A stretch of DNA of 64,000 nt from Actinomyces respiraculi (GTDB lineage: Bacteria > Actinomycetota > Actinomycetes > Actinomycetales > Actinomycetaceae), in NCBI RefSeq assembly GCF_014595995.2, contig NZ_CP063989.1, positions 1,674,001 through 1,738,000 on the forward strand, given 5' to 3'. Below, piece by piece: positions 26,087 to 34,304 of the stretch. The notes under the pieces were generated by a model, which did not search any database, was not told the origin of the DNA, and saw nothing but the letters and a program-made list of their open reading frames with translations. A program made the position numbers and the translations under genes. Numbering within the stretch: position 1 is the stretch's first letter; the number at the start of each line of letters is the position of its first letter.

Positions 26087-28027
26087 TCAGCGAAGGGCCG
26101 ACGCCGGGTCGATGCGCGAGGCCCGGCGGGAGGCGCCCAGCGACCCGACGGCGCCGGCAACCAGCCCGCCCAGGACGCCGATCGGCAGCGACCAGGGGTC
26201 GATGACGGGCTGCCAGCGCTGAGCAATGGTGACGACGAGGACGGTCAGGACGGAGGCGACGGCGCCGAGCAGTCCTCCCACAAGACCGATGGCCGCGGCC
26301 TCGTAGCCGATGAGGGAGCGCAGGTGGACGCGTCTGGCCCCCATCGCTCGGCGCAGCGCCAACTCGCCGGTGCGGGCGGCAACCGACGTCGACATCGCAT
26401 TGGACAGGCTGATGAGCGCGGCGGCCGCGGACACGACGGACAGGGTGAGCAGGATCGCCCTGACGCTGGACTCGATCGTCTCGCGCATCGAGGTCGGGTC
26501 CGGCGGGGCCGCGACGACGAGGAAGTCGGCGTACTGCGGTGCCCAGGCGAGCGGCGCGGCGCGGGCCACCTGTGCCCCGGCACCGGGCACCACGCGGATC
26601 TCGAGCGACATCGACTCGGTCGCGGTCAGGCGCGAGGCCTCGCTCAGGGAGGCGATGACCCCGGTCTCGACCTCGGTTCTCAGCCCGGCGGAGGTCACGA
26701 TTCCCACGACCTCGTAGGGCTGGCCGGCGAGCCACACGGTCGGGGAGGTCTCCAGCGGCCCGATGCCGAGCCGGCTGGCGGCCGAGGCTCCGAGAAGGAC
26801 CTGGTTGTCCTTCAGGGTCGTGCCCGCCTCGACGCCCGTGACCACCAGGAGGGAGGTGTTGGCGGGCACGGCGTCGATGCCGAACAGCCTCTCCTTGTTC
26901 GTGAGGTCTCCCGGCTGGGCAGAGGCCGGGACCTGGATGTGGGTGGACAGCGCGAGGACCTCCTCCACCCCGGGTACGGAGCGCACGCGGCGCAGCGACT
27001 CGGGGTCCGTCGCGGTCAGGACGTCGATTGCCGGGACGGCTCCGCCCAGGGTGGAGCCGACGGCGACGCGCCGGTTGCGCTGCGCGTCGAAGGCGTCGGA
27101 GACTTGGCTGCGGGCGCTCTGGGAGAGTCTGAGGGTGGTCAGGGCGAGCGTGACGGACAGCACGACGACCCCGATGAGTCGGGCGGTGCGCCGCCTGTCG
27201 GAGCGCAGCGAGGCGGCGGCGTCGGTCAGCATGGCGCGCCAGGTGACCCGTGAGGATGCCCGCGAGGCGGCTCGTGGGGCTGTGCGGTCGTTCCGGCGGT
27301 CGGGCTCATAACCCGGCTGCGAGGGCTGTTGCTGTACGACCTGTTGTTGGGAGGCCGACGTCCTGTCGGTGACGACTCCGTCCTCCACGTGCAGGCGTCG
27401 GGTGGTGCGGGCCGCAACACGTGGATCGTGCGTCACGATGACGACGGTGACACCCGTGCGATTGAGACGCTCCAGGACGCCGATGACGGCGTCGGAGCTG
27501 GCGGAGTCGAGGTTGCCGGTGGGCTCGTCCGCCAGGATGACGGGCGCGTCCGCGACGATGGCCCGCGCGATGGCAACGCGCTGCTTCTCCCCTCCGGAGA
27601 GGAGTTCCGAGCGGAATCCGGCGCGCTCGGCGAGGCCGACGAACTGAAGCGCGTTGCGGGCCCGGTCCAGGGCCGGCTGGGGGTCCAGGCCGTGGTAGGC
27701 GGCGCCCAGGGCGACGTTCTCCTCGGCGGTGCGCGAGGTCAGGAGGTGGAAGGACTGGAAGACGAAGCCGAAGGTCTCGCAGCGCAGACGCGCCCGGGAA
27801 GCATCGTCGAGTCCTCTCGTCGAGCGCCCGCCGATGAGGTAGTCGCCGTCGGTGGGTGTGTCCAGAAGCGCGAGGAGGTTGAGGAGGGTGGACTTGCCGG
27901 CTCCCGAAGGGCCCTCGATGGCGACCATCTCACCCTGGTTGATGACGAGGTCGGCGGGCCGCAGCGCCTCGACGGGCACGGCACCGGGGTAGGTACGGGC
28001 GAGGGACCGCAGCTCGAGGACGGTCAT
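26087..28027 (-). CDS. MacB-type ABC transporter, ATPase-permease fusion
   Basis: 646-aa inner-membrane transporter of the mechanotransmission (MacB/LolCDE) class. The N-terminal ATPase (1-225) has Walker A GPSGAGKSTLLNLL, Q loop FVFQSFHLL, signature LLSGGEKQRVAIARA and Walker B VILADEPTGNLD. After a Gln-rich linker come the MacB membrane helix 1 (TARLIGVVVLSVTLALTTL), a large extracytoplasmic domain and three FtsX-type C-terminal helices with the ELALRRAMGARR motif and final DPASALR. It overlaps the adaptor gene by ATGA. MacB systems export peptides, lipoproteins or macrolides; here the partner is a peptidoglycan-binding adaptor. Likely last gene of a four-gene operon. Confidence 0.9.
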   Translation of the reverse strand: MTVLELRSLARTYPGAVPVEALRPADLVINQGEMVAIEGPSGAGKSTLLNLLALLDTPTDGDYLIGGRSTRGLDDASRARLRCETFGFVFQSFHLLTSRTAEENVALGAAYHGLDPQPALDRARNALQFVGLAERAGFRSELLSGGEKQRVAIARAIVADAPVILADEPTGNLDSASSDAVIGVLERLNRTGVTVVIVTHDPRVAARTTRRLHVEDGVVTDRTSASQQQVVQQQPSQPGYEPDRRNDRTAPRAASRASSRVTWRAMLTDAAASLRSDRRRTARLIGVVVLSVTLALTTLRLSQSARSQVSDAFDAQRNRRVAVGSTLGGAVPAIDVLTATDPESLRRVRSVPGVEEVLALSTHIQVPASAQPGDLTNKERLFGIDAVPANTSLLVVTGVEAGTTLKDNQVLLGASAASRLGIGPLETSPTVWLAGQPYEVVGIVTSAGLRTEVETGVIASLSEASRLTATESMSLEIRVVPGAGAQVARAAPLAWAPQYADFLVVAAPPDPTSMRETIESSVRAILLTLSVVSAAAALISLSNAMSTSVAARTGELALRRAMGARRVHLRSLIGYEAAAIGLVGGLLGAVASVLTVLVVTIAQRWQPVIDPWSLPIGVLGGLVAGAVGSLGASRRASRIDPASALR

Positions 28028-29352
28028 GCGCCGTCGATCCTGAGCTCGTCGCCCTGTGCGACCTCGCCGCCCGGGTCGAGCGCGCAGGTTCCTCCGACGC
28101 AGCCCAGGACCGTGACGGCCACCGTGGTGTAGGAGCCGTCGGGCTCCTGGCGCAGCACCGAGCCGGTGTTCTCGGTCAAGCCCTGCGTGATCGCCCGCTT
28201 GGGCACGAGGAGCACGTCGGTCAGGGTTACCGTGCGCTGGATGGTCAGGAGCGTGTCAGGGGTGCCCGTCGTCGCCGACAGGGGCTCGCCGTCCACCTGG
28301 TCGAAGACAAGGTCCCAGGTCGCCGCGGGGGTGTACACGCCCTGCTGGCCGGGGGCGACCTGATGGGATGTGTCCACCGGTCGCTCGTTGAGCTCGCGCA
28401 GCCTGAGCGTGATTGTCTGCCCGTCACGCGTCGTCATGGCGGTGGCTCCGGGCGCGAGCGCGTCGGCGACCGTCGCGGGGACCTCGGCGACGACCTGGGG
28501 CTGGCCGGAGGCGAGGGTGAGGACGGCAGTATCCGCGCTGAGGACCGTGCCCTCCGCTGGAACCGCTGCCAGGGTGTGGCTGCTGGTGTCCAGTGCAGGA
28601 ATGTAGACGACCTCGCTCATTGGCAGGGCGCCGAGCGTCGTCTGCTGGGCCGCCTGCCCAGCGCTCTGTCCGCCGGTTCCGCCGGGCTGGGTCCCGGTGC
28701 CGTCGGGTGCACTCGCCGCGCCGGCGTCCTCGCCTCTGGCCGATCCAGCGGCCGAGTCGGTACCCGCGGCGGAACCCTGGTCCGGCGTCGTCGGGCTCGT
28801 TCGCGTCACGGTCGCCGCGGTGCAGCCGAGCGACCGGTAGAGCCGGCTCAGCGCGTCCGCGGTGACGGGACCGAACTGCCCGTCGTCGGTGAGGGAGTAG
28901 CCCAGCGCAATGAGGGCTCGCTGGAGCTGGGCGACGTCGTCGCCGGCGTCCCCCTGGACCAGGTCCCGGTATGCGGGGAAGGTCCCGGGCAGGGCGAGGA
29001 CCGGCCGACCGTTGACCCACAGCGCTGCGGCTCCCGCGGAGAGGGCCTCGCCTGCACGGACCGGGGTCCTGGTGACGACGCTGCGGCCCGAGGAGGCCAG
29101 GCTGAGGGGCACGGTGAGAGTGTGGGCCGAGGTCACCGAAGCCATCGCCGTGATCTCGTCGCTGAGGTCTCCCAGGGCGACGGTTGTGGTCACCGGCGCG
29201 GCCGACGGCGGGGCGGCGGCGGCGTCCCTCTGGGCGGGTGACTGGATCGTTCTCGCCACTGCCCAGGTTCCTGCCACCAGCCCCACGGCGACGAGGACGG
29301 CCAGGACGGCGATGAGCAGGCGGGGAACCGTGCGGCGGCGCTCAGAGCTCAT
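28024..29352 (-). CDS. Efflux adaptor with peptidoglycan-binding domain (HlyD/MacA-like)
   Basis: 442-aa secreted or membrane-anchored protein. One N-terminal helix (PRLLIAVLAVLVAVGLVAGTWAV) is followed by an N-terminal barrel-like segment (TTTVALGDLSDEITAMASVT), a PG_binding_1 domain (GDAGDDVAQLQRALIALGYS and onward to DGQFGPVTADAL), a Ser/Gly-rich spacer (about 200-250) and a C-terminal beta-barrel adaptor part (VLLVPKRAI, DELRIDG). It probably links the MacB transporter to the cell wall. ATG 29352 with GGAG upstream is chosen; it overlaps the end of the lipoprotein gene by 11 bp. The 3' end overlaps the transporter start (ATGA). Confidence 0.85.
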   Translation of the reverse strand: MSSERRRTVPRLLIAVLAVLVAVGLVAGTWAVARTIQSPAQRDAAAAPPSAAPVTTTVALGDLSDEITAMASVTSAHTLTVPLSLASSGRSVVTRTPVRAGEALSAGAAALWVNGRPVLALPGTFPAYRDLVQGDAGDDVAQLQRALIALGYSLTDDGQFGPVTADALSRLYRSLGCTAATVTRTSPTTPDQGSAAGTDSAAGSARGEDAGAASAPDGTGTQPGGTGGQSAGQAAQQTTLGALPMSEVVYIPALDTSSHTLAAVPAEGTVLSADTAVLTLASGQPQVVAEVPATVADALAPGATAMTTRDGQTITLRLRELNERPVDTSHQVAPGQQGVYTPAATWDLVFDQVDGEPLSATTGTPDTLLTIQRTVTLTDVLLVPKRAITQGLTENTGSVLRQEPDGSYTTVAVTVLGCVGGTCALDPGGEVAQGDELRIDGA

Positions 29353-30328
29353 CGCGGTGCTCCAGGATGTAATCCTTGAAGACCTGCTCCTGTGCGGCGA
29401 TCTGCTCACGCCTGGCGGCGTACTCGGGACCGTTCTCGGCAAGGATCTGGTCCTCGGCGGCCCAGTACAGCCCGTAGCGCAGGCGGTCGTAGCCGCTGGA
29501 GGCGTTGCACTGCGCGTCCTGGACGGCGATGGTCACCTCCTCGCTGGTCAGTGAGGTCAGGTCGATGAGCGCGTTGCTGTCAGGCAGGTTGAGTTCCCAC
29601 GTGCTGGCGAGTGAGGGGGCCAGGCCGGGATGGTCCTCCGGCAGGTCCGGGATGCCCAGCGGCATCATGCAGTCGCGCCACTGCTGCATGGCGTCCCTCA
29701 GGGGCCGGTTCTCCTCGATCCCGGCGATCTCAGCGTTGGTGCCAACGACGACGGTTGAGAACATATCCATCTCGCTGACGGAGTCGGCACAGGCGCCCAG
29801 CTGGGTCTGGTAAGCGGCGGGTTGGGAGGAGATGTAGTCGCCCGCCTCGCGAACCCGTGGGTCACCGTCGGAGGGCGAGAGCCGGTAGCCGTAGAGCTGC
29901 GCCTCTTCCGGGGTACGTGCTCGCCTGTAGCGCGTGGAAGGTGTCGCATCAGGTGAGTTCCAGTCGAACTCGATCACGGGGTAGTGGTACCCCTCGGTCT
30001 TCATGCACAGCGCCATGGCGACGTCGTGGGCGTAGCCCTGAAGGCGGACATCCGGTTGCACGTAGGGGTCCAGTGGCAGGGCACCCGTCTCATAGCTCAT
30101 CACAATGAGGCCGTTCGCCGAGGCCGTCCCGTCAGCGGGGACATCCTCGGCCGTCATGGAGGTGACGTCTACGCTCATCGCTTCCGCGGCACCGGTCTCC
30201 GCGGCACCTGCCTCCGCGCTCCCACCGTCGCCAGCTTCACAGGAGGTAACGGTCACGCTGAGCAGGAGCGCGCCCGCGACAGCGGCCAACACCGCCACCG
30301 CGGGCGAGCCAGCCCGTCGCTTCAGCAC
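29342..30328 (-). CDS. Secreted lipoprotein of unknown function, 328 aa
   Basis: Predicted lipoprotein: signal peptide AVLAAVAGALLLSVTVTSC with the lipobox Cys at about residue 30, then an Ala/Glu-rich spacer and a domain I cannot name. Conserved-looking parts include GYAHDVAMALCMKTEGYHYP, RTPEEAQLYGYRLSPSD, MQQWRDCMMPLGIPDLP and a helical C-terminus (AENGPEYAARREQIAAQEQVF). Four cysteines lie in the mature part. Its position between the peptidase inhibitor and the adaptor, with overlaps on both sides, makes it part of the export operon, possibly as a cell-surface recognition or cargo-related component. Confidence 0.75.
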   Translation of the reverse strand: MLKRRAGSPAVAVLAAVAGALLLSVTVTSCEAGDGGSAEAGAAETGAAEAMSVDVTSMTAEDVPADGTASANGLIVMSYETGALPLDPYVQPDVRLQGYAHDVAMALCMKTEGYHYPVIEFDWNSPDATPSTRYRRARTPEEAQLYGYRLSPSDGDPRVREAGDYISSQPAAYQTQLGACADSVSEMDMFSTVVVGTNAEIAGIEENRPLRDAMQQWRDCMMPLGIPDLPEDHPGLAPSLASTWELNLPDSNALIDLTSLTSEEVTIAVQDAQCNASSGYDRLRYGLYWAAEDQILAENGPEYAARREQIAAQEQVFKDYILEHRDEL

Positions 30329-30723
30329 GATGCGAACCCGTCGACGTATGCGGAGGAGATCGCGTCGTTGAGGTTCGTGCTCACGGCAAGGTTGCTGAAA
30401 CTGTATCCCCTCGCCAGATGGATCCCGTACCCTCCTGCGTAGGCGTCAGGGAAGAGGCAGGTTCCTTCATAGGAACCGCGATTCTTCACCGAGCTGATGG
30501 TGTCATTGGCCCCATGCCCGTTGGTCAGATCCCATAAAGAGAGATCAGGGATGTACCTCTGGAATGAGATACCTCCCCCCTCCTGGTCGTAGTTTTGCTC
30601 CCACATGCAGGTGTATCCGCTACCGCAGTCACCCTGCGCCGCATGGGCAGTTCCCGTCATGCCCATAAGCGTCAGGGGCAGTGCAGCCAGGACGGCCACC
30701 CGCCCCCAACTTCGTCTTGTCAC
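30322..30723 (-). CDS. Secreted peptidase inhibitor, I36 (SMPI-like) family
   Basis: 133-aa precursor: signal peptide RVAVLAALPLTLMGMTGTAHA ending AHA, then a mature domain of about 100 residues with crystallin-like features. It contains CGSGYTCMWEQNYDQEGGGISFQ, a Trp-containing middle (DLSLWDLTNGHGANDTISSV) and two further cysteines, the layout of the Streptomyces metalloproteinase inhibitor SMPI family. It may instead be a crystallin-fold killer-toxin-like or antimicrobial protein. GTG 30723 is chosen because AGGAGG lies six bases upstream; the longer frame runs through the promoter. First gene of the inhibitor-lipoprotein-adaptor-MacB operon, overlapping the next gene by 7 bp. Confidence 0.78.
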   Translation of the reverse strand: MTRRSWGRVAVLAALPLTLMGMTGTAHAAQGDCGSGYTCMWEQNYDQEGGGISFQRYIPDLSLWDLTNGHGANDTISSVKNRGSYEGTCLFPDAYAGGYGIHLARGYSFSNLAVSTNLNDAISSAYVDGFASC

Positions 30724-30743
30724 GACAAACCTCCTTGTTTGCC

Positions 30744-30768
30744 CGGTTGTCCATACTAAGGACAACCG
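30744..30768 (-). promoter_or_regulatory. Promoter with 9-bp palindromic operator of the inhibitor-MacB operon
   Basis: Perfect inverted repeat CGGTTGTCC / GGACAACCG with a 7-nt centre. Read on the minus strand the centre is TTAGTAT, whose TAGTAT (30753-30758) makes a good -10 box. Transcription would begin near 30746, leaving a leader of about 23 nt that contains AGGAGG. A repressor bound here would block the -10 directly; no -35 was recognised and the regulator is unknown. Confidence 0.6.
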
Positions 30769-31022
30769 TTTTCGGCGCTCCGTGTCGCCGAGTTGCATCA
30801 TATGCGATTTACTCACATGCGACAATTCCATCACCACTGATATATCGAATTAGCGCCGGAGGTACCGCTGAGAGCGGTGCAGCCGCCGGCGCCCCCGTCG
30901 CGATCGTCTTGGCCGTGGCGCGGTCACCGTGACGATCACAGCTGTGCTTCCGGCGGACGCGGACGCTGCGCCGTGGCGACGACGACGGCGACCCGTTCCT
31001 CAGGCGGCGTGTCATGACAGGT

Positions 31023-31059
31023 TTGACGGCCTGACGTAAAGACATGAGAATGGTTCCCA
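31023..31059 (+). promoter_or_regulatory. znuA promoter with Zur box over -10 and start codon
   Basis: TTGACG (31023-31028), 17-bp spacer, GAGAAT (31046-31051), then ATG at 31059 seven bases later. TGAGAATGGTTCCCA (31045-31059) matches 11 of 15 positions of the Zur site TGAAAATGATTTTCA as I recall it for actinobacteria, and lies in the 19-bp palindrome CATGNGAANNNTTCNCATG (31043-31061). Zur is encoded by the fourth gene of the operon, so zinc-dependent autorepression is expected. Confidence 0.65.
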
Positions 31060-32102
31060 TGAACTTGTCGCGCCTGCGCCGTCCCCTCGCCGTCACCGCC
31101 GCCATCGCCCTGGCCGGCTCGCTCGCCGCCTGTGGCGGTGCCGCCTCCTCCGGCACGTCCACCGACGACGGCATCCTGGACGTCTCCGTCTCCTTCTACC
31201 CCATCCAGTACCTCGTCGAGACCATCGGCGGTGACGCCGTCAACGTCACCAGCGTCACCCCCGTCAACGTCGAGCCGCACGACTTCGAGCTCTCCCCCGC
31301 CGACGTCGCCGCCCTGGAGAAGGCCGACCTCGTCGCTTACGCCTCCGGCTTCCAGACCTCCCTGGACGAGGCCCTGGCCCAGATCGACGGCCCCACCGTC
31401 CTCGACATCTCCAACGCCGTCGACCTCGTCCACCACGAGGGCGTCGAGCACGACCACGAGCATGAGGGCGTCGAGCACGACCACGAGAGCGAGGAGGCCG
31501 GTCACGACCACGACCACGAGAGCGAGGAGGCCGGTCACGACCGCGACCACGAGAGCGAGGAGGCCGGACACGATCACGACCACGCCGATGGCGCCGACCC
31601 GCACTTCTGGCTCGACCCCGAGCGCATGATCGCCGCCGCGAACGCCATCGAGGCCACCCTGGAGAAGGCCGACCCCGACAACGCCGCCACCTACCAGGCC
31701 GGCCTGGCCGAGCTCGTCACCACTCTCAACGGCATCGACGAGGACTACACCACCGGGCTGGGCAGCTGCGAGCGCACCACCTTCGTCACCTCCCACTCCG
31801 CCTTCGGCTACCTCGCGGACCGCTACGGGCTCACCCAGGTCTCCGTCTCCGGCGTCGACCCCGAGGGCGAGCCCAGCCCCGCGGAACTCGCCGCCGTCAA
31901 GGAGGTCGTCCAGGCCACCGGCACGACGACGATCTTCACCGAGGAGCTCGTCTCCCCCGAGACGGCCCAGGCCCTCGCCGACGAGACCGGCGCCACCACC
32001 GCCGTCCTGTCCCCCATGGAGTCCCAGCCCGAAGCCGGGGACTACGCCGCGGGCATGAGCGCCAACCTCGAGGCCCTGCGCACCGCGCTCGCCTGCAAGT
32101 GA
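31059..32102 (+). CDS. znuA: Zinc ABC transporter substrate-binding lipoprotein
   Basis: Extracytoplasmic zinc-binding lipoprotein of a cluster A-1 ABC importer, 347 aa. Lipobox LAGSLAAC near residue 25; metal ligands in VNVEPHDFELSPAD, DPHFWLDPERM and the later VTSHSAFGYLADRYG, plus the acidic FTEELVSPETAQ. A His/Asp/Glu-rich loop between the first two ligand regions contains three 11-residue tandem repeats and is typical of zinc, not manganese, carriers. Start choice: the ATGs at 31044 and 31050 are in frame but lie within the -10/Zur box, so ATG 31059 (leaderless) is preferred. GTGA overlap with znuC. Confidence 0.9.
   Translation: MNLSRLRRPLAVTAAIALAGSLAACGGAASSGTSTDDGILDVSVSFYPIQYLVETIGGDAVNVTSVTPVNVEPHDFELSPADVAALEKADLVAYASGFQTSLDEALAQIDGPTVLDISNAVDLVHHEGVEHDHEHEGVEHDHESEEAGHDHDHESEEAGHDRDHESEEAGHDHDHADGADPHFWLDPERMIAAANAIEATLEKADPDNAATYQAGLAELVTTLNGIDEDYTTGLGSCERTTFVTSHSAFGYLADRYGLTQVSVSGVDPEGEPSPAELAAVKEVVQATGTTTIFTEELVSPETAQALADETGATTAVLSPMESQPEAGDYAAGMSANLEALRTALACK
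31485..31583 (+). repeat. Three 33-bp tandem repeats encoding the His-rich zinc loop of ZnuA
   Basis: Copies at 31485-31517, 31518-31550 and 31551-31583, each encoding ESEEAGHDHDH (second copy HDRDH). They differ by only a few bases, so the loop could grow or shrink by slippage in frame. Two shorter related units (GVEHDHEHE, GVEHDHESE) precede them. Confidence 0.85.
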
Positions 32103-32926
32103 GCACCCTCACGCACCCGATCCACGCGGAAGGAGTCCGCGTCGTCCTGGGCGACAGCCTCGTCCTCGACGGCGTGGACCTTCTCGTTCGCTCCGGTGAG
32201 TCCGTCGCCCTGCTCGGGGCCAACGGTTCGGGCAAATCGACCCTCGTGCGCACCGTGCTCGGGCTGCTGCCCGTCGCCTCCGGTACCGTCACGCTCTTCG
32301 GCTCCGACGTCACCAACCGCCGCGACGTCGCCTGGCAGCGCGTGGGCTACGTCCCCCAGCGCATCGGCTCAGCCTCCGGCGTGCCCGCCACGGCCCTGGA
32401 AGTGGTGCGCTCCGGTCTGCTCGGTCCCAGGCACCTGCTTGCCGACCGCGGCCGACGCGCCCGCCAGGCCGCCATGAACGCACTCGACGCCGTCGGCCTC
32501 GCCCACCGCGCCCAGGACCATGTCCAGGTCTTCTCCGGTGGGCAGATGCAGCGCGTGCTCATCGCACGCGCCCTCGTGCGAGCGCCCGAGCTGCTGCTGC
32601 TCGACGAGCCCCTGGCCGGCATCGACCGCGCCAGCCGCGAGTCACTGGCCCAGATCCTCACCGACCTGCGCCGCAGCGGCCTGACCCTCGTCACCGTCCT
32701 GCACGAGATGGGAGAGCTCGCCCAGGTCGTCGAGCGGGCCGTCGTCCTGGACGAGGGCCGGGTCGTGCTCGACGCGCCCGTGCAGGACCTGGGCGCCGAC
32801 CAGCACGACCTGCGCACCGTCCTGGCGAAGCGCGTCGAGGACGACCACGACCACCCGCACGCCGGCCCGCCCATCGCGCACCACGCCCCCGTCCTGTCCA
32901 CCCGCTCCAGTCAGGACCAGCGATGA
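32099..32926 (+). CDS. znuC: Zinc ABC transporter ATP-binding protein
   Basis: 275-aa ATPase energising zinc import: Walker A GANGSGKSTLVR, Q loop YVPQRIG, signature VFSGGQMQRVLIARAL, Walker B LLLLDEPLAGID, switch VTVLHEMGEL. The C-terminal tail is His/Asp-rich (EDDHDHPHAGPPIAHH), which may sense or buffer zinc. The GTG start overlaps the znuA stop (GTGA) and the end overlaps znuB (ATGA). Confidence 0.93.
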   Translation: MSTLTHPIHAEGVRVVLGDSLVLDGVDLLVRSGESVALLGANGSGKSTLVRTVLGLLPVASGTVTLFGSDVTNRRDVAWQRVGYVPQRIGSASGVPATALEVVRSGLLGPRHLLADRGRRARQAAMNALDAVGLAHRAQDHVQVFSGGQMQRVLIARALVRAPELLLLDEPLAGIDRASRESLAQILTDLRRSGLTLVTVLHEMGELAQVVERAVVLDEGRVVLDAPVQDLGADQHDLRTVLAKRVEDDHDHPHAGPPIAHHAPVLSTRSSQDQR

Positions 32927-33846
32927 CCCCGGACACCATCGCCACCATGCTCTCCAGCGCCCTCATGCAGCGCGCCCTCGTCGTCGCCGTCCTCGTGGGC
33001 CTGGCCGCCCCCGTCGTCGGCACCTACCTCGTCCAACGGGGACTGGCCCTGCTGGGCGACGGCATCGGCCACATCGCCCTGACCGGAGTCGCGCTCGGCT
33101 GGATCGCCGGAGGTGTGGCCCACCTCAGCCCCCAGGACACGCTCGCCGTGCCCTTCGCCGTCGTCATCTCCGTCCTGGGGGCCGTGCTCATTGAGCTCAT
33201 CCGGGCCCGCGGGCGCACCCGCGGCGACGTCGCCCTCGCCATCCTCTTCTACGGCGGGATCGCCGGCGGTGTCCTGCTCATCAAGCTGGCGGGCGGCACC
33301 ACCACCAACCTCAACTCCTACCTCTTCGGCTCCATCTCGACCGTCTCACACCAGGACGTCGCCTACACCGCCGTGCTCGCCACCGCCGTCCTGCTCGTCG
33401 GCCTCGGGCTGCGCGGCCCCCTGTTCTCCCTGTCCAACGATGAGGAGTTCGCCCGCGCCACCGGCCTGCCCACCGGCCTGCTCAACGTGACCATCGCCGT
33501 CGTGGCTGCCCTGACCGTGTCGGTGTCCATGCGGGTCGTTGGAGCGCTGCTCGTCTCCGCCGTCATGATCGTGCCGGTGGCCATCGCCCAGCTCGTCTCG
33601 CGCTCCTTCATCCGCACCATGCACCTGGCCATGGCCATCGGTGTCATCACCTGCGTCACCGGCCTGACGATCACCTACGTGGTGCCCGCCTCGCCCGGCG
33701 CCATGATCGTCGTGCTGCTGGTGGGCCTGTATGCCCTGACCGCGGTTCTCAGCGCGGCGTTGCACATCCTGCGACGCAACCGTCGCGGCCACCGTACCGA
33801 TATGCTCGATGCCGTTACCACCGGTCACCAGGAGGTCTCCCCATGA
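32923..33846 (+). CDS. znuB: Zinc ABC transporter permease
   Basis: 307-aa ABC-3 family membrane protein with about eight hydrophobic segments; characteristic blocks are RGLALLGDGIGHIALTGVALG near the N-terminus and VSVSMRVVGALLVSAVMIVP in the C-terminal half (the conserved GALLV/SAVMIVP signature). It forms the membrane channel of the ZnuABC importer. Coupled by ATGA overlaps to znuC before and zur after it. Confidence 0.93.
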   Translation: MTPDTIATMLSSALMQRALVVAVLVGLAAPVVGTYLVQRGLALLGDGIGHIALTGVALGWIAGGVAHLSPQDTLAVPFAVVISVLGAVLIELIRARGRTRGDVALAILFYGGIAGGVLLIKLAGGTTTNLNSYLFGSISTVSHQDVAYTAVLATAVLLVGLGLRGPLFSLSNDEEFARATGLPTGLLNVTIAVVAALTVSVSMRVVGALLVSAVMIVPVAIAQLVSRSFIRTMHLAMAIGVITCVTGLTITYVVPASPGAMIVVLLVGLYALTAVLSAALHILRRNRRGHRTDMLDAVTTGHQEVSP

Positions 33847-34295
33847 CGACGGCACGCTCGACCTCAGGCTCCACGTCCAGCCGGCCCCGTGCCACCTGGC
33901 AGCGGGCCGCCGTCGCTGACCTGCTCACCCGCACGGCCGAGTTCCGCTCCGCCCAGCAGATCCACGCCGCCCTCGAAGCCGAGGGCTCCAGGGTGGGGCT
34001 CGCCACCGTCTACCGCAACCTCACTGCCATGGCAGAGGCCGGTGACGTCGACCAGGTGCGCAACGCCGACGGCGAGATCCTCTACCGCGCCTGCGATGGC
34101 CTGGGCCACCACCATCACCACCTCGTGTGCCGGCGCTGCGGGCACGCCGTCGAGGTCTCCGACTCCGCCCTGGAGACCTGGGTCTCTCAGGTCTCCTCCA
34201 CCCACGGCTTCACCCGCATGGAGCACACCGCCGAGTTCTTCGGCCTGTGCGCACAGTGCTCGGCCCTGGCCGACGATGAGCAGAACACGCGGTAG
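33843..34295 (+). CDS. zur: Fur-family zinc uptake regulator Zur
   Basis: 150-aa metalloregulator. A winged helix (ATWQRAAVADLLTRTAEFRSAQQIHAAL, then VGLATVYRNLTAMAEAG with the DNA-reading helix) is followed by the dimerisation/metal domain with HHHHHLVCRRCGHAVEV and the second CxxC in FGLCAQCSAL, the structural zinc site. Co-transcribed with znuABC, whose promoter carries a matching box, so Zur is assigned rather than Fur or PerR. It would bind DNA when zinc-loaded and repress its own operon. Confidence 0.92.
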   Translation: MTTARSTSGSTSSRPRATWQRAAVADLLTRTAEFRSAQQIHAALEAEGSRVGLATVYRNLTAMAEAGDVDQVRNADGEILYRACDGLGHHHHHLVCRRCGHAVEVSDSALETWVSQVSSTHGFTRMEHTAEFFGLCAQCSALADDEQNTR

Positions 34296-34298
34296 CCT
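34293..34298 (+). promoter_or_regulatory. Internal -10 box before the glutamine amidotransferase gene
   Basis: TAGCCT, which includes the zur stop codon, lies six bases before the GTG at 34305. This suggests the following two genes also have a leaderless promoter of their own. Confidence 0.4.
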
Positions 34299-34304
34299 GC
34301 GAGC

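Noticed and set aside
31485..31583. Possible CRISPR-like repeats
   Set aside because: Contiguous in-frame 33-bp repeats with no spacers, inside znuA; they encode a metal-binding loop.
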